From: Brevundimonas bacteroides DSM 4726
Lineage (GTDB): Bacteria; Pseudomonadota; Alphaproteobacteria; Caulobacterales; Caulobacteraceae
Assembly (NCBI RefSeq): GCF_000701445.1
Contig: NZ_JNIX01000010.1
Coordinates: forward strand, 248,001-312,000
Length of the DNA: 64,000 nucleotides
Direction: 5' to 3'
A program made the translations under genes and the position numbers. Position 1 is the stretch's first letter; every line of letters begins with the position of its first letter. A model generated the notes under the pieces. The model saw nothing but the letters and a program-made list of their open reading frames with translations. It had not been told where the DNA came from and did no database searches. Shown piece after piece: positions 50,214-57,522 of this stretch.

Positions 50214-51112
50214 CCGAGGCCGACGTTCTGGTGGTCGGGGCCGGTCCGGCCGGCCTGACCGCCGCGACCTATCTGGCGCGTTTTCACCGCTCGGTGCTGG
50301 TCGCCGACGGCGGCGATCCGCGCGCCAGCTGGATCCCGGTCAGCCACAACATGCCGGGCTTTCCCGCCGGCATCACGGGCGACGCCATCCTGGCCCGCAT
50401 GCGCGAACAGGCCGAGGAGTATGGCGCGACGATAGAGCCTGGACGGGTGACGGAGCTTCTCCAACAGCGCTCACAGTTCACGGCGCGACTGTCAGACGCT
50501 GAGGTCACAGCCCGCGCCGTGCTGCTCGCCACCGGGGTCGTCGACCACCACCCGCCCCTGCCCGGCGTCGAGCGCGCCATCGAGCGGGCTCTGGTCCGCA
50601 TCTGCCCGATCTGCGACGGCTATGAGGCGACCGACAAGGCCGTCGCCATTCTGGGCGACAGCGACATGGGCGCGCGGGAGGCCGCCTTCCTGCGCACCTA
50701 CTCCGACCGCGTGACCCTGATCCACACAGGACCGCCAGACGCCTTGACAGAGCGCGCGGCGCTGGCCGACCTGGGCGTGGACGTGGTCGAGACGCCGATC
50801 GAAACCGTGCGGCTGGAGGGCGACCGCGTCACCGCCTTCTGCTGGAACGGCCAGGACCGCGCATTCGACCTGATCTATTCCGCGCTCGGCACGACACCGA
50901 ACGCGGCGCTGGCCCGATCCCTCGGCGCCCGCCTCGCCGAGGACGGCCGGCTGGAGGTCGACCTGCGCCAGCGCACCAGCGTCCCCGGCCTGTGGGCCGC
51001 CGGGGACGTCGTGAGAGGCCTGAACCAGATCGCCGTGGCGACGGCCGAGGCCGCCGTGGCCTCCACCGACATCCACAACGCGCTCCGCCGCGCGGATGGG
51101 CTGACGCTCTAG
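50210..51112 (+). CDS. TrxB-like FAD/NAD(P)-dependent disulfide reductase
   Basis: This 300-residue flavoprotein has the low-molecular-weight thioredoxin reductase layout. The FAD motif is VVGAGPAGLTAA near the N-terminus, the redox pair is ICPICDGYE, the second dinucleotide motif is VAILGDSDMGAREAA, and the closing FAD motif is GLWAAGDVVRGLNQI. GDSDMG instead of a clean GxGxxG in the NAD(P) site is unusual. Its partner is not known and trxA is not nearby. Translation starts at a TTG overlapping the DUF2945 stop, with GGAGG upstream. The stop shares a CTAG with the convergent SDR gene. Confidence 0.85.
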   Translation: MTEADVLVVGAGPAGLTAATYLARFHRSVLVADGGDPRASWIPVSHNMPGFPAGITGDAILARMREQAEEYGATIEPGRVTELLQQRSQFTARLSDAEVTARAVLLATGVVDHHPPLPGVERAIERALVRICPICDGYEATDKAVAILGDSDMGAREAAFLRTYSDRVTLIHTGPPDALTERAALADLGVDVVETPIETVRLEGDRVTAFCWNGQDRAFDLIYSALGTTPNAALARSLGARLAEDGRLEVDLRQRTSVPGLWAAGDVVRGLNQIAVATAEAAVASTDIHNALRRADGLTL

Positions 51113-51867
51113 AGCTTGGAGCCGCCCGCCGCCTCGATGATCTCGCCCGAGACCCAGGCGCCGTCAGGGCCGGCCAGGAAGGCCACGACCGAGGCGATGT
51201 CGGTCGGTTGTCCTACCCGCTTCAGGGCCTGGATGGCGAAGGCGTTCTGGGCGCCCTCTTCGGACTTCAGCCAGGCGCTCATGTCGGTCTCGATGGCCCC
51301 GGGCGCCACGGCGTTGACGGTGATCCCGCGCGCGCCCAGCTCGGCCGCCCAGTGCTTGGTCAGGGTGTTCACCGCCCCCTTGGTCGCCGAATAGGCCGGG
51401 ATGCCCGCGAAATAGGTCCGCGCCACGATCGAGGAGAGATTGATGATCCGACCGTTTTCCTTCAGGCGCGGCAGGGCGTGCTGGGCCACGAAGAACAGGC
51501 CCTTCACATTGGTGTCGAACAGGTCGTCGAACGTCGCCTCCGAAGTCTCGGCAAAGCCGTCGTAGGACGCCAGGCCGGCGTTGTTGACCAGAATGTCGAG
51601 GCCCGACAGGCCACGTCCGGCCAGCTCCGCGTCGACCGCCGCGAACAGGGCCGAGATGCCGTCGACCTTGCGCACATCACCCTGAACGGCGAACGCCTTG
51701 CCGCCTTTCGCCTCGATGCCCGAGACCACCTCGCGCGCCGCGTCGGCGCTGTTTCCATAGTGGACGGCGACCGTCGCCCCGTCGGCGGCCAGCCGCTCGG
51801 CGATGGCGCGCCCGATGCCGCGCGAGGCGCCGGTGACCAGCGCGACCTTGTTCGAAATCTGGCCCAT
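51109..51867 (-). CDS. Short-chain dehydrogenase/reductase
   Basis: This 252-residue classical SDR has the NAD(P) motif VTGASRGIGRA (11-21), NNAGLAS, the catalytic S...Y-x3-K in INLSSIV and YSATKGAV, and the PG motif VAPGAIETDM. It most resembles 3-oxoacyl-ACP-reductase/glucose-dehydrogenase-like SDRs; the substrate is not predictable. It diverges from an ArsR-type regulator across 117 bases that contain a perfect inverted repeat, so it is probably the target of that regulator. Confidence 0.9.
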   Translation of the reverse strand: MGQISNKVALVTGASRGIGRAIAERLAADGATVAVHYGNSADAAREVVSGIEAKGGKAFAVQGDVRKVDGISALFAAVDAELAGRGLSGLDILVNNAGLASYDGFAETSEATFDDLFDTNVKGLFFVAQHALPRLKENGRIINLSSIVARTYFAGIPAYSATKGAVNTLTKHWAAELGARGITVNAVAPGAIETDMSAWLKSEEGAQNAFAIQALKRVGQPTDIASVVAFLAGPDGAWVSGEIIEAAGGSKL

Positions 51868-51928
51868 GGCCTGATGCTCCTTGACGCCGGATCAGCCCGG
51901 CGAGGACCCAGATGGGCGCTCACTCCAA

Positions 51929-51957
51929 CATTTCAAGAATATTGGATCATTGAAATG
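51929..51957. promoter_or_regulatory. Operator between the SDR and ArsR-type genes
   Basis: CATTTCAA (51929-51936) and TTGAAATG (51950-51957) are a perfect 8-bp inverted repeat 13 bases apart, with an AT-rich centre. It lies in the divergent intergenic region, where a repressor could control both genes. Confidence 0.65.
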
Positions 51958-51984
51958 AGGCCGGTCAGGTCACACATTCCCGTG

Positions 51985-52281
51985 ATGCCACCCCTGACCC
52001 ATCCAACGGTGGAGAGCCTGAGCCTCGAGCGCGTGCTTCACGCGCTGGGCGACACCGCGCGGCTGACCATGTTCCGCACCATCGCGGCGACCGACGGCAT
52101 CGCCTGCGGCGAGGTCTGCGCCGCCCAGCCCCGCTCGACGCTCAGCCACAACACGCGCGTCCTGCGCGAGGCCGGGCTGATCCGGTCGGAGCGGCGCGGC
52201 AAGTCGCTGATCAACTATCCGCGCACCGAGGACATCGAGGCGCGCTTCCCCGGCCTGCTCGACGTGATCCTGAAGCGCTAG
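51985..52281 (+). CDS. ArsR-family transcriptional regulator
   Basis: This 98-residue winged-helix protein has the ArsR-type layout: LERVLHALGDTARLTMFRTI (helix 1-2), then the recognition helix QPRSTLSHNTRVLREAGLIR and the wing RRGKSLINYPR. No metal-binding cysteine box (ELCVCD) is present; two cysteines occur in GIACGEVCAAQ. It probably senses an organic ligand or redox state. The ATG at 51985 keeps the operator outside the gene; an in-frame ATG at 51955 would start inside it. Its stop shares a CTAG with the convergent DUF885 gene. Confidence 0.85.
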   Translation: MPPLTHPTVESLSLERVLHALGDTARLTMFRTIAATDGIACGEVCAAQPRSTLSHNTRVLREAGLIRSERRGKSLINYPRTEDIEARFPGLLDVILKR

Positions 52282-54074
52282 GCGAAGGCTGCCCGCACCC
52301 GGCGTTCCAGCACCGTCAAAGGCATGCGCCCGCCGTCCAGAACGGCCGAATGGAACCGTTTCAGGTCGAAGCCCGGCCTCGCCCGCATCTCCTCGCGCAG
52401 GGCCGTGATGGCGATCTCGCCCATCTTGTAGGAGCAGGCCTGGCCCGGCGCGGAGCAGTAGCGGTCGATCTCCGGCTCGTTCGGATCGCCGACGTTCTCG
52501 GCCATGTAGCGGACGGCCTGTTCGCGGCTCCATCCCTTGGAGTGCAGCCCGGTGTCGACCACCAGCCGGCACGCCCGGAACAGGAAGCTCTCCAGATAGC
52601 CGATCCTGCCGAACGGATCGTCCGCATAGAGCCCCAGCTCGTCGGCCAGCCGCTCGGCATACAGCCCCCACCCCTCGCCATAGGCGCTGAAGCCTACCGT
52701 CTTGCGATACAGCGGCAGGTCGCCGGACTGGAGCGCCAGAGCGCCCTCGAACAGATGCCCCGGCGCCGCCTCGTGATACGTCAGGGTCTTCAGCGTCCAG
52801 CGCGGCCAGTCGGCCGTGTCCTTCAGGTTGATGAAGTAGATGCCGGGCCGTGTGCCATCCAGGCTGCCGCCCTGGGCGTAGCCGCCGGGCGCGCCGGCCT
52901 CGATCGCGGGCGGGATGCGCTGGACCAGGAATTCGCTGGTCGGCACACGCGCGAAGACCTCGGGCATGCGGTCGCGGATCCGGTTCATCTCGACGTTGAC
53001 GTAGGCCAGCAGTTCGGCCCGGCCCGCGTCGGTGTTCGGCCAGACGAAGCGCGGCTCGACCCGCAGCGCCGCCATCCGCTCGGCCACCGACCCCTGGCTG
53101 TAGCCCTCGGCCTTCAGCAGGGCGTCCGCCTCGGCCTGGATCTCGGCGACCTGCTCCAGCCCCAGCCGGTGGATCTCGTCGGCCGAAGACGCCGTGGTCG
53201 TATAGGCCTTCAGATTGAGCGCGTAGTAGGCCGGGCCATCCGGCAAACGGCCGATCCCCGCATCGTGGGTGGCAACTGCCCGCTGGCGACGCATTTCCTC
53301 GATCTGCCGGTCCAGCGCCTGACGCACCGGCCCGTCGACCAGGGCGGCGGCGCGGGCCGCATGATCGCCCGTCAGCCCCGCCTCGCCCATGCGGCGCGCC
53401 AGACTGCGCACCATCGCCTGCTCAGCACCTGCCTGATCGCGCAGCGCCGTCAGCTGCTGGATCGTCTTGTCGAGGATGAAGTCGGGCGCAATCACGCCGA
53501 GGCCCGCATGATGACGGCTGCGTTCCGTGTCGCCGTCCAGAGCCGCCGGAAACTGGCTCAGCCGCTCGATGAAGGCGTCGGCGTCCTCCGCCGTCTTCAC
53601 CGGATGGGTGGTGTCCAGGAAGCTCGGGACGGTGACGTAGGAGCCGTTGATCTGGCTGACGACATAGGGCGTGCGCCGCCAGCTGTCCGCCGTGTGCCAG
53701 TCGAAACCCGCGGCGTCGGCCGCCACCTCGCGCTGGAACCCCAGGATATCGTAGCTCAGCCGCCCCTCGGCCGAGAGCGCCGCGGCGTCGATGGTCAGCA
53801 GCTCGGCCAGGCGCAGGCGGGCCCGCGTCCGGTCGACCTCATTGCCCGCCAGGGACCGGTCATCCAGCCGCGCCCGCTGACCGGCGCGCTCGCCGACATC
53901 CAGCCCGAGCGACGTCGCCCCCTGCGGCCCCTTGTCGAGGTCCTCCTCGAACTGGCGCGACAGCAGGGCGTCCAGCCGGACGTCCTCAGTCACCTGGGCG
54001 GCGGCGACCTGCGGCAGGGCGGAGAGGCCCACCCCGGCGGCGGCCGAGGCGAGCAGGCGACGGCGATCGATCAT
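52278..54074 (-). CDS. DUF885 family exported putative metallohydrolase, copy 2 (Tat signal)
   Basis: This 598-residue protein begins MIDRRRLLASAAAGVG, a twin-arginine signal peptide ending near AAAQ (about residue 27). The DUF885 zinc-like motif is [33 protein letters not shown] and YCSAPGQACSYKMG follow. It is the last gene of an operon with copy 3, 19 bases upstream, and an FAD reductase. Export in a folded, metal-loaded state is implied by the Tat signal. Cleavage of peptides is inferred. Confidence 0.87.
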   Translation of the reverse strand: MIDRRRLLASAAAGVGLSALPQVAAAQVTEDVRLDALLSRQFEEDLDKGPQGATSLGLDVGERAGQRARLDDRSLAGNEVDRTRARLRLAELLTIDAAALSAEGRLSYDILGFQREVAADAAGFDWHTADSWRRTPYVVSQINGSYVTVPSFLDTTHPVKTAEDADAFIERLSQFPAALDGDTERSRHHAGLGVIAPDFILDKTIQQLTALRDQAGAEQAMVRSLARRMGEAGLTGDHAARAAALVDGPVRQALDRQIEEMRRQRAVATHDAGIGRLPDGPAYYALNLKAYTTTASSADEIHRLGLEQVAEIQAEADALLKAEGYSQGSVAERMAALRVEPRFVWPNTDAGRAELLAYVNVEMNRIRDRMPEVFARVPTSEFLVQRIPPAIEAGAPGGYAQGGSLDGTRPGIYFINLKDTADWPRWTLKTLTYHEAAPGHLFEGALALQSGDLPLYRKTVGFSAYGEGWGLYAERLADELGLYADDPFGRIGYLESFLFRACRLVVDTGLHSKGWSREQAVRYMAENVGDPNEPEIDRYCSAPGQACSYKMGEIAITALREEMRARPGFDLKRFHSAVLDGGRMPLTVLERRVRAAFA

Positions 54075-54093
54075 GACTGCTTCTCCGTCCAGA

Positions 54094-55920
54094 TCAGGCG
54101 GCCTGCGCCGCCGTCCATTCCGTCATGACCCGTTCCAGCACGGTCAGCGGCACCCCGCCGGTGTTCATGCCCGCGTCGTGGAAGGCCCTGATGTCGAAGC
54201 GGTCGCCCAGAGCCCGCTGCGCATTGGCCCGCAGTTCGACCCACTTGATGTGGCCCAGCTTGTAGGAGCAGGCCTGGCCCGGCCAGACGCAGTAGCGTTC
54301 GATCTCGGTCGTCACCGCGCTCTCGGCATCGCCCAGCGCATCGACCATGAAGCGGATGGCCTCCTCGCGGCTCCAGCGCTTGGCGTGCATGCCGCTGTCG
54401 ACCACCAGCCGAGTCGCCCGGAACATCAGCGACTGCAAATAGCCGATCCGGCCGACCGGATCGTTCTCATAGACCCCCATCTCGTCGGCCAGCTGCTCGG
54501 CATACAGCGCCCAGCCCTCCGAATAGGCCGAGAAGCCCAGCACCTTCATCAGGAGCGGCACGTTCTGCCGCTCCTGCGCCAGGGCGATCTGGTGGTGATG
54601 GCCCGGCGCCGCCTCGTGATAGGTCAGGGTCGGCAGCTGGAACTTCGGCCACTCCGCCGTGTCCCTCAAGTTGATGTAGTAGGCGCCCGGCCGCGACCCA
54701 TCCAGCGCCGGCGCGTTGTAGTAGCCGCCCGGAGCGCCCGCCTCGATCGCCACCGGCACGCGCCGGATCTCCACGCCCGACTGCGGGATGCGTCCGAAGT
54801 ACTCCGGCAGGCGGCGCGCCATGTCGGCCATCTGGGCGTTGAGGTCCGCCAGCAGCTGCTCCTTGGCCTCGTCCGTGTTCGGATAGAGGTATTGCGGGTC
54901 GTCGCCCAGCGCGGCGATGCGCGCCCCCACCGACCCCTGCGTCAGGCCCTGCGCGCGCAGCAGGACGTCGGCGCGCGCCGACAGCTCGGCCAGTTGCTGC
55001 AGCCCGATCTCGTGGATCTCGTCGCCCGACAGGTTGGTCGTGGTGTAGCTCTGGATGCCATAGCGGTAGAAGGCCTCGCCGTCGGGCAGACGCCACACGC
55101 CCGCGTCATGCGTCGCTCCGGCCTGCACGGCGCGCAGCGCCTCTGCCTGGCGGTTCAGCGCGGGGAAGACCGCGTCGTTGACGATGGCCTCGGCGCGGCT
55201 GCCCCATTCGCCCGGGATCGACTTCTCGCCCGTGCGCCGGACCACCGACTGGACCAGCGTCGTGCCCGAGGCCCCGTTGGCCATCAGATTCTGCATCTGC
55301 GTCAGCGTCTTGGCGATGACGAAGTCGGGCGGCACGGCCCCGGCCGCGAAGTCCAGCCCCATCCGCTCGGTTTCCTGATCCAGCGCCGTGGCGAAGGCCG
55401 CGACCCGGCTCAGATAGGCCTCGGCGTCTTCCGCAGTGTCGATCGAGTGGACGCTGTCGAGGAAGTCCGGGATGGACTGATACGATCCCGTCAGCTGGCT
55501 GACCGTATAGGGCGAAGGTCCGAACCCGCCGCCGCCATAGGGGAACTGGTAGCCACTGACCGCCGTGTCGCCGAAATACTCCAGCGAATCGTACCAGACG
55601 GCCTCCTCGGCGGTCAGTCCGGCGCGATCCACGGCCTTGAGCTCGGTCATGTGACCCCGGAAGGTCTCGCGGTCTGCCAGCACCTTGACCTGCGACCGGT
55701 CATCCAGCCGCGCCTTCATGGCCGCGTTCGGTCCGCGATCGAAACCGAGCTGGGTCAAAAGCTCGGGCGACGTCATCAGGGTCTCGGAGACGATCTTGTC
55801 CATCACCGCCCGCAGCTGGGCCCCGGCTCCCGACTGCATGGGAGCGGCGATGGCCTGGCCGGCTGCGGCAAGCCCCGCGCCTGCGGCGGCGGTCAAAAGA
55901 AGGCGGCGGCGGTCGATCAT
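54094..55920 (-). CDS. DUF885 family exported putative metallohydrolase, copy 3 (Tat signal)
   Basis: This 608-residue protein begins MIDRRRLLLTAAAGAGLAAA, another twin-arginine signal. Its zinc motif is YHEAAPGHHHQIAL, then SAYSEGWALYAEQLADEMG and YCVWPGQACSYKLG. It is clearly paralogous to copy 2 and more distant from copy 1 (45432), which uses a Sec-type signal. The pair arose by tandem duplication. The ATG at 55920 was chosen because it gives the Tat motif at the very N-terminus. Confidence 0.87.
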   Translation of the reverse strand: MIDRRRLLLTAAAGAGLAAAGQAIAAPMQSGAGAQLRAVMDKIVSETLMTSPELLTQLGFDRGPNAAMKARLDDRSQVKVLADRETFRGHMTELKAVDRAGLTAEEAVWYDSLEYFGDTAVSGYQFPYGGGGFGPSPYTVSQLTGSYQSIPDFLDSVHSIDTAEDAEAYLSRVAAFATALDQETERMGLDFAAGAVPPDFVIAKTLTQMQNLMANGASGTTLVQSVVRRTGEKSIPGEWGSRAEAIVNDAVFPALNRQAEALRAVQAGATHDAGVWRLPDGEAFYRYGIQSYTTTNLSGDEIHEIGLQQLAELSARADVLLRAQGLTQGSVGARIAALGDDPQYLYPNTDEAKEQLLADLNAQMADMARRLPEYFGRIPQSGVEIRRVPVAIEAGAPGGYYNAPALDGSRPGAYYINLRDTAEWPKFQLPTLTYHEAAPGHHHQIALAQERQNVPLLMKVLGFSAYSEGWALYAEQLADEMGVYENDPVGRIGYLQSLMFRATRLVVDSGMHAKRWSREEAIRFMVDALGDAESAVTTEIERYCVWPGQACSYKLGHIKWVELRANAQRALGDRFDIRAFHDAGMNTGGVPLTVLERVMTEWTAAQAA

Positions 55921-55995
55921 GGCGGGTCTCCGAAAACAGGTTGGCCGCATTGGCCATCAAGTCCGGGAGCGGAGCAAGGCCCGTTCGAAAAACGG

Positions 55996-57213
55996 TCAGC
56001 CCTGGCCCGCCAGCAGAGCCTTCATCGGCACGGATGCATCCGCCAGCCGCGTCGGATCAACCGCGATCTGCCGCCCGATCAGCTGGCGCCCACCCATGAA
56101 CTCCGGCGCGGCGTTGACCGCCTCGACCGCCCGCACCACCCCGTCCTTCAGATGGAACAGGGCGAAGCTGTCCGCCGCCCCGTCGCCGCGCTCCACGAGC
56201 GTGTCGCAGTCCCAGGCCAGCCCCGCGATCTGCAGCTTCAGCTCATACTGGTCCGACCAGAACCACGGCACCTCGTCGGCCGGGCGCGGGCGACCGCAGA
56301 TGGCCGAGGCCGCCTGCTTCGCCTGCTCCAGGGCGCTCGGCACGCTCTCCAGCCGCGCGCTCCGGCCATAGAGCGGCAACGGCCGATGCGTCATGTCGCC
56401 CACGGCGAAGATCGCCGGGTCGCTCGTGCGCGCGTCCAGATCGACCACCACACCGTCCGCGCACTCCAGCCCCGCCGCCTGCGCCAACTCCGTGTCCGCA
56501 TACGCCCCGATCCCGACCAGAACCGTGTCCGCCGCGATCAGCCGCCCGTCCGCCAGCCGCACGCCATTCGGCTCGATGGCCGTCACCTCGGCCGACAGCT
56601 CAAACGACACGCCGCGCGCCTCGTGGCGGCTCTGGAAGTAGTCCGACAGCACCGGCCCGGCGACCCGCGCCAGCACCCGCGCCTCGCGTTCCACGATCAC
56701 GGCCTCGGCCCCTAGCGCCCGCGCCGAGGCCGCCGCCTCCAGCCCGACATAGCCCCCGCCGATCACCGCCAGCCGCCGCCCCGGCCCCAGCCGATGCTTC
56801 AGCCACTCGGCGTCGGCCGCGCTCCTCAGCACGCCGACATGGTCCGCGTCCGCGCCGGGCACCGGCAGCCGCCGCGCCCGCGCTCCGGTCGCCAGCACCA
56901 GATTGTCGTAGGGAAGGCTGGACCCGTCCGACAGCGTCACGGTCCGCGCCGCCCGGTCGATGGCCTCGACCCGCGTCGACAGGCGCAGATCGACCTGGCC
57001 TTCCGCATACCAGCTCTCGGGCCGCAGCATCAGGCTCTCGGCGTCCGCCTCGCCCTTCAGCCAGGCCTTGGATAGGGGCGGCCGCTGATACGGCGCGATC
57101 GGCTCCTCGCCGATCAGGACGATCGAGCCTTCGAACCCATACTGGCGCAGCATCGCCGCGACGGTTCCGCCGGCGTGCCCGGCCCCCGCGATGACGACCC
57201 GTTCCTTGCTCAT
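55996..57213 (-). CDS. FAD-dependent ferredoxin/rubredoxin reductase-like oxidoreductase
   Basis: This 405-residue flavoprotein has a first FAD motif VIAGAGHAGGTVAAML, an NAD motif LAVIGGGYVGLEAAAS, and the FAD-closing block DPAIFAVGDMTHRPLP. The C-terminal reductase domain contains VPWFWSDQYELKLQIAG, typical of ferredoxin reductases of bacterial oxygenase systems. It would pass electrons from NAD(P)H to a ferredoxin, but no ferredoxin or oxygenase gene is nearby. It leads an operon with two DUF885 genes (75 bases to the next), an odd pairing. Confidence 0.9.
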   Translation of the reverse strand: MSKERVVIAGAGHAGGTVAAMLRQYGFEGSIVLIGEEPIAPYQRPPLSKAWLKGEADAESLMLRPESWYAEGQVDLRLSTRVEAIDRAARTVTLSDGSSLPYDNLVLATGARARRLPVPGADADHVGVLRSAADAEWLKHRLGPGRRLAVIGGGYVGLEAAASARALGAEAVIVEREARVLARVAGPVLSDYFQSRHEARGVSFELSAEVTAIEPNGVRLADGRLIAADTVLVGIGAYADTELAQAAGLECADGVVVDLDARTSDPAIFAVGDMTHRPLPLYGRSARLESVPSALEQAKQAASAICGRPRPADEVPWFWSDQYELKLQIAGLAWDCDTLVERGDGAADSFALFHLKDGVVRAVEAVNAAPEFMGGRQLIGRQIAVDPTRLADASVPMKALLAGQG

Positions 57214-57374
57214 GTCTGTCTCCAGCCTGGCACGCCGCTTGGCCGTCAGTCAGACGCTCTGTCAACCGCACCATGGCCTCTTGTGAACCGGTGACAGGCC
57301 TACGACCGCTTTTGTCGCAACGATCACCTACCATCATCCAGACCGATGGCCCGACAATCCGGAGGGGGGTTTGA

Positions 57375-57512
57375 ATGCACTGCGAGGACGACGTGGACTG
57401 TCGAGACTCCATGGACTCCATACACTCCATGTACGCCTTGCACGCCTTGCACTCTGTGGACGGGATTTCGCGACCTCTCGCTCGTCTTCCCCCCGCGCCG
57501 GTCGAAGCCTAA
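57375..57512 (+). CDS. Putative 45-aa leader peptide upstream of putA
   Basis: A 45-codon frame starts 5 bases after a very strong ribosome-binding site (GGAGGGGGG) and ends with TAA 10 bases before the putA ATG. The peptide begins MHCEDDVDCRDSMDSIHSMY, contains short repeats (from a 9-bp DNA repeat) and ends SRPLARLPPAPVEA, with a Pro-Pro pair next to a third Pro. putA itself has only a weak ribosome-binding site (AAGAAG), so coupling to this frame is possible. Whether the peptide is made is unknown. Confidence 0.4.
   Translation: MHCEDDVDCRDSMDSIHSMYALHALHSVDGISRPLARLPPAPVEA
57406..57459. repeat. Degenerate 9-bp tandem repeat before putA
   Basis: Six units follow each other: ACTCCATGG, ACTCCATAC, ACTCCATGT, ACGCCTTGC, ACGCCTTGC and ACTCTGTGG. 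The unit length of 9 keeps any reading frame open on both strands. It lies within the putative leader frame. Confidence 0.7.
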
Positions 57513-57522
57513 GAAGCCGCCC

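Noticed and set aside
53932..56715. A 927-codon open frame antisense to two DUF885 genes and the FAD reductase gene
   Set aside because: Arg/Gln/His-rich shadow translation across three well-recognised genes; it has no motif and no ribosome-binding site.
57406..57459. A CRISPR-like repeat array
   Set aside because: The units are 9 bp, contiguous and without spacers, and no cas gene is near.
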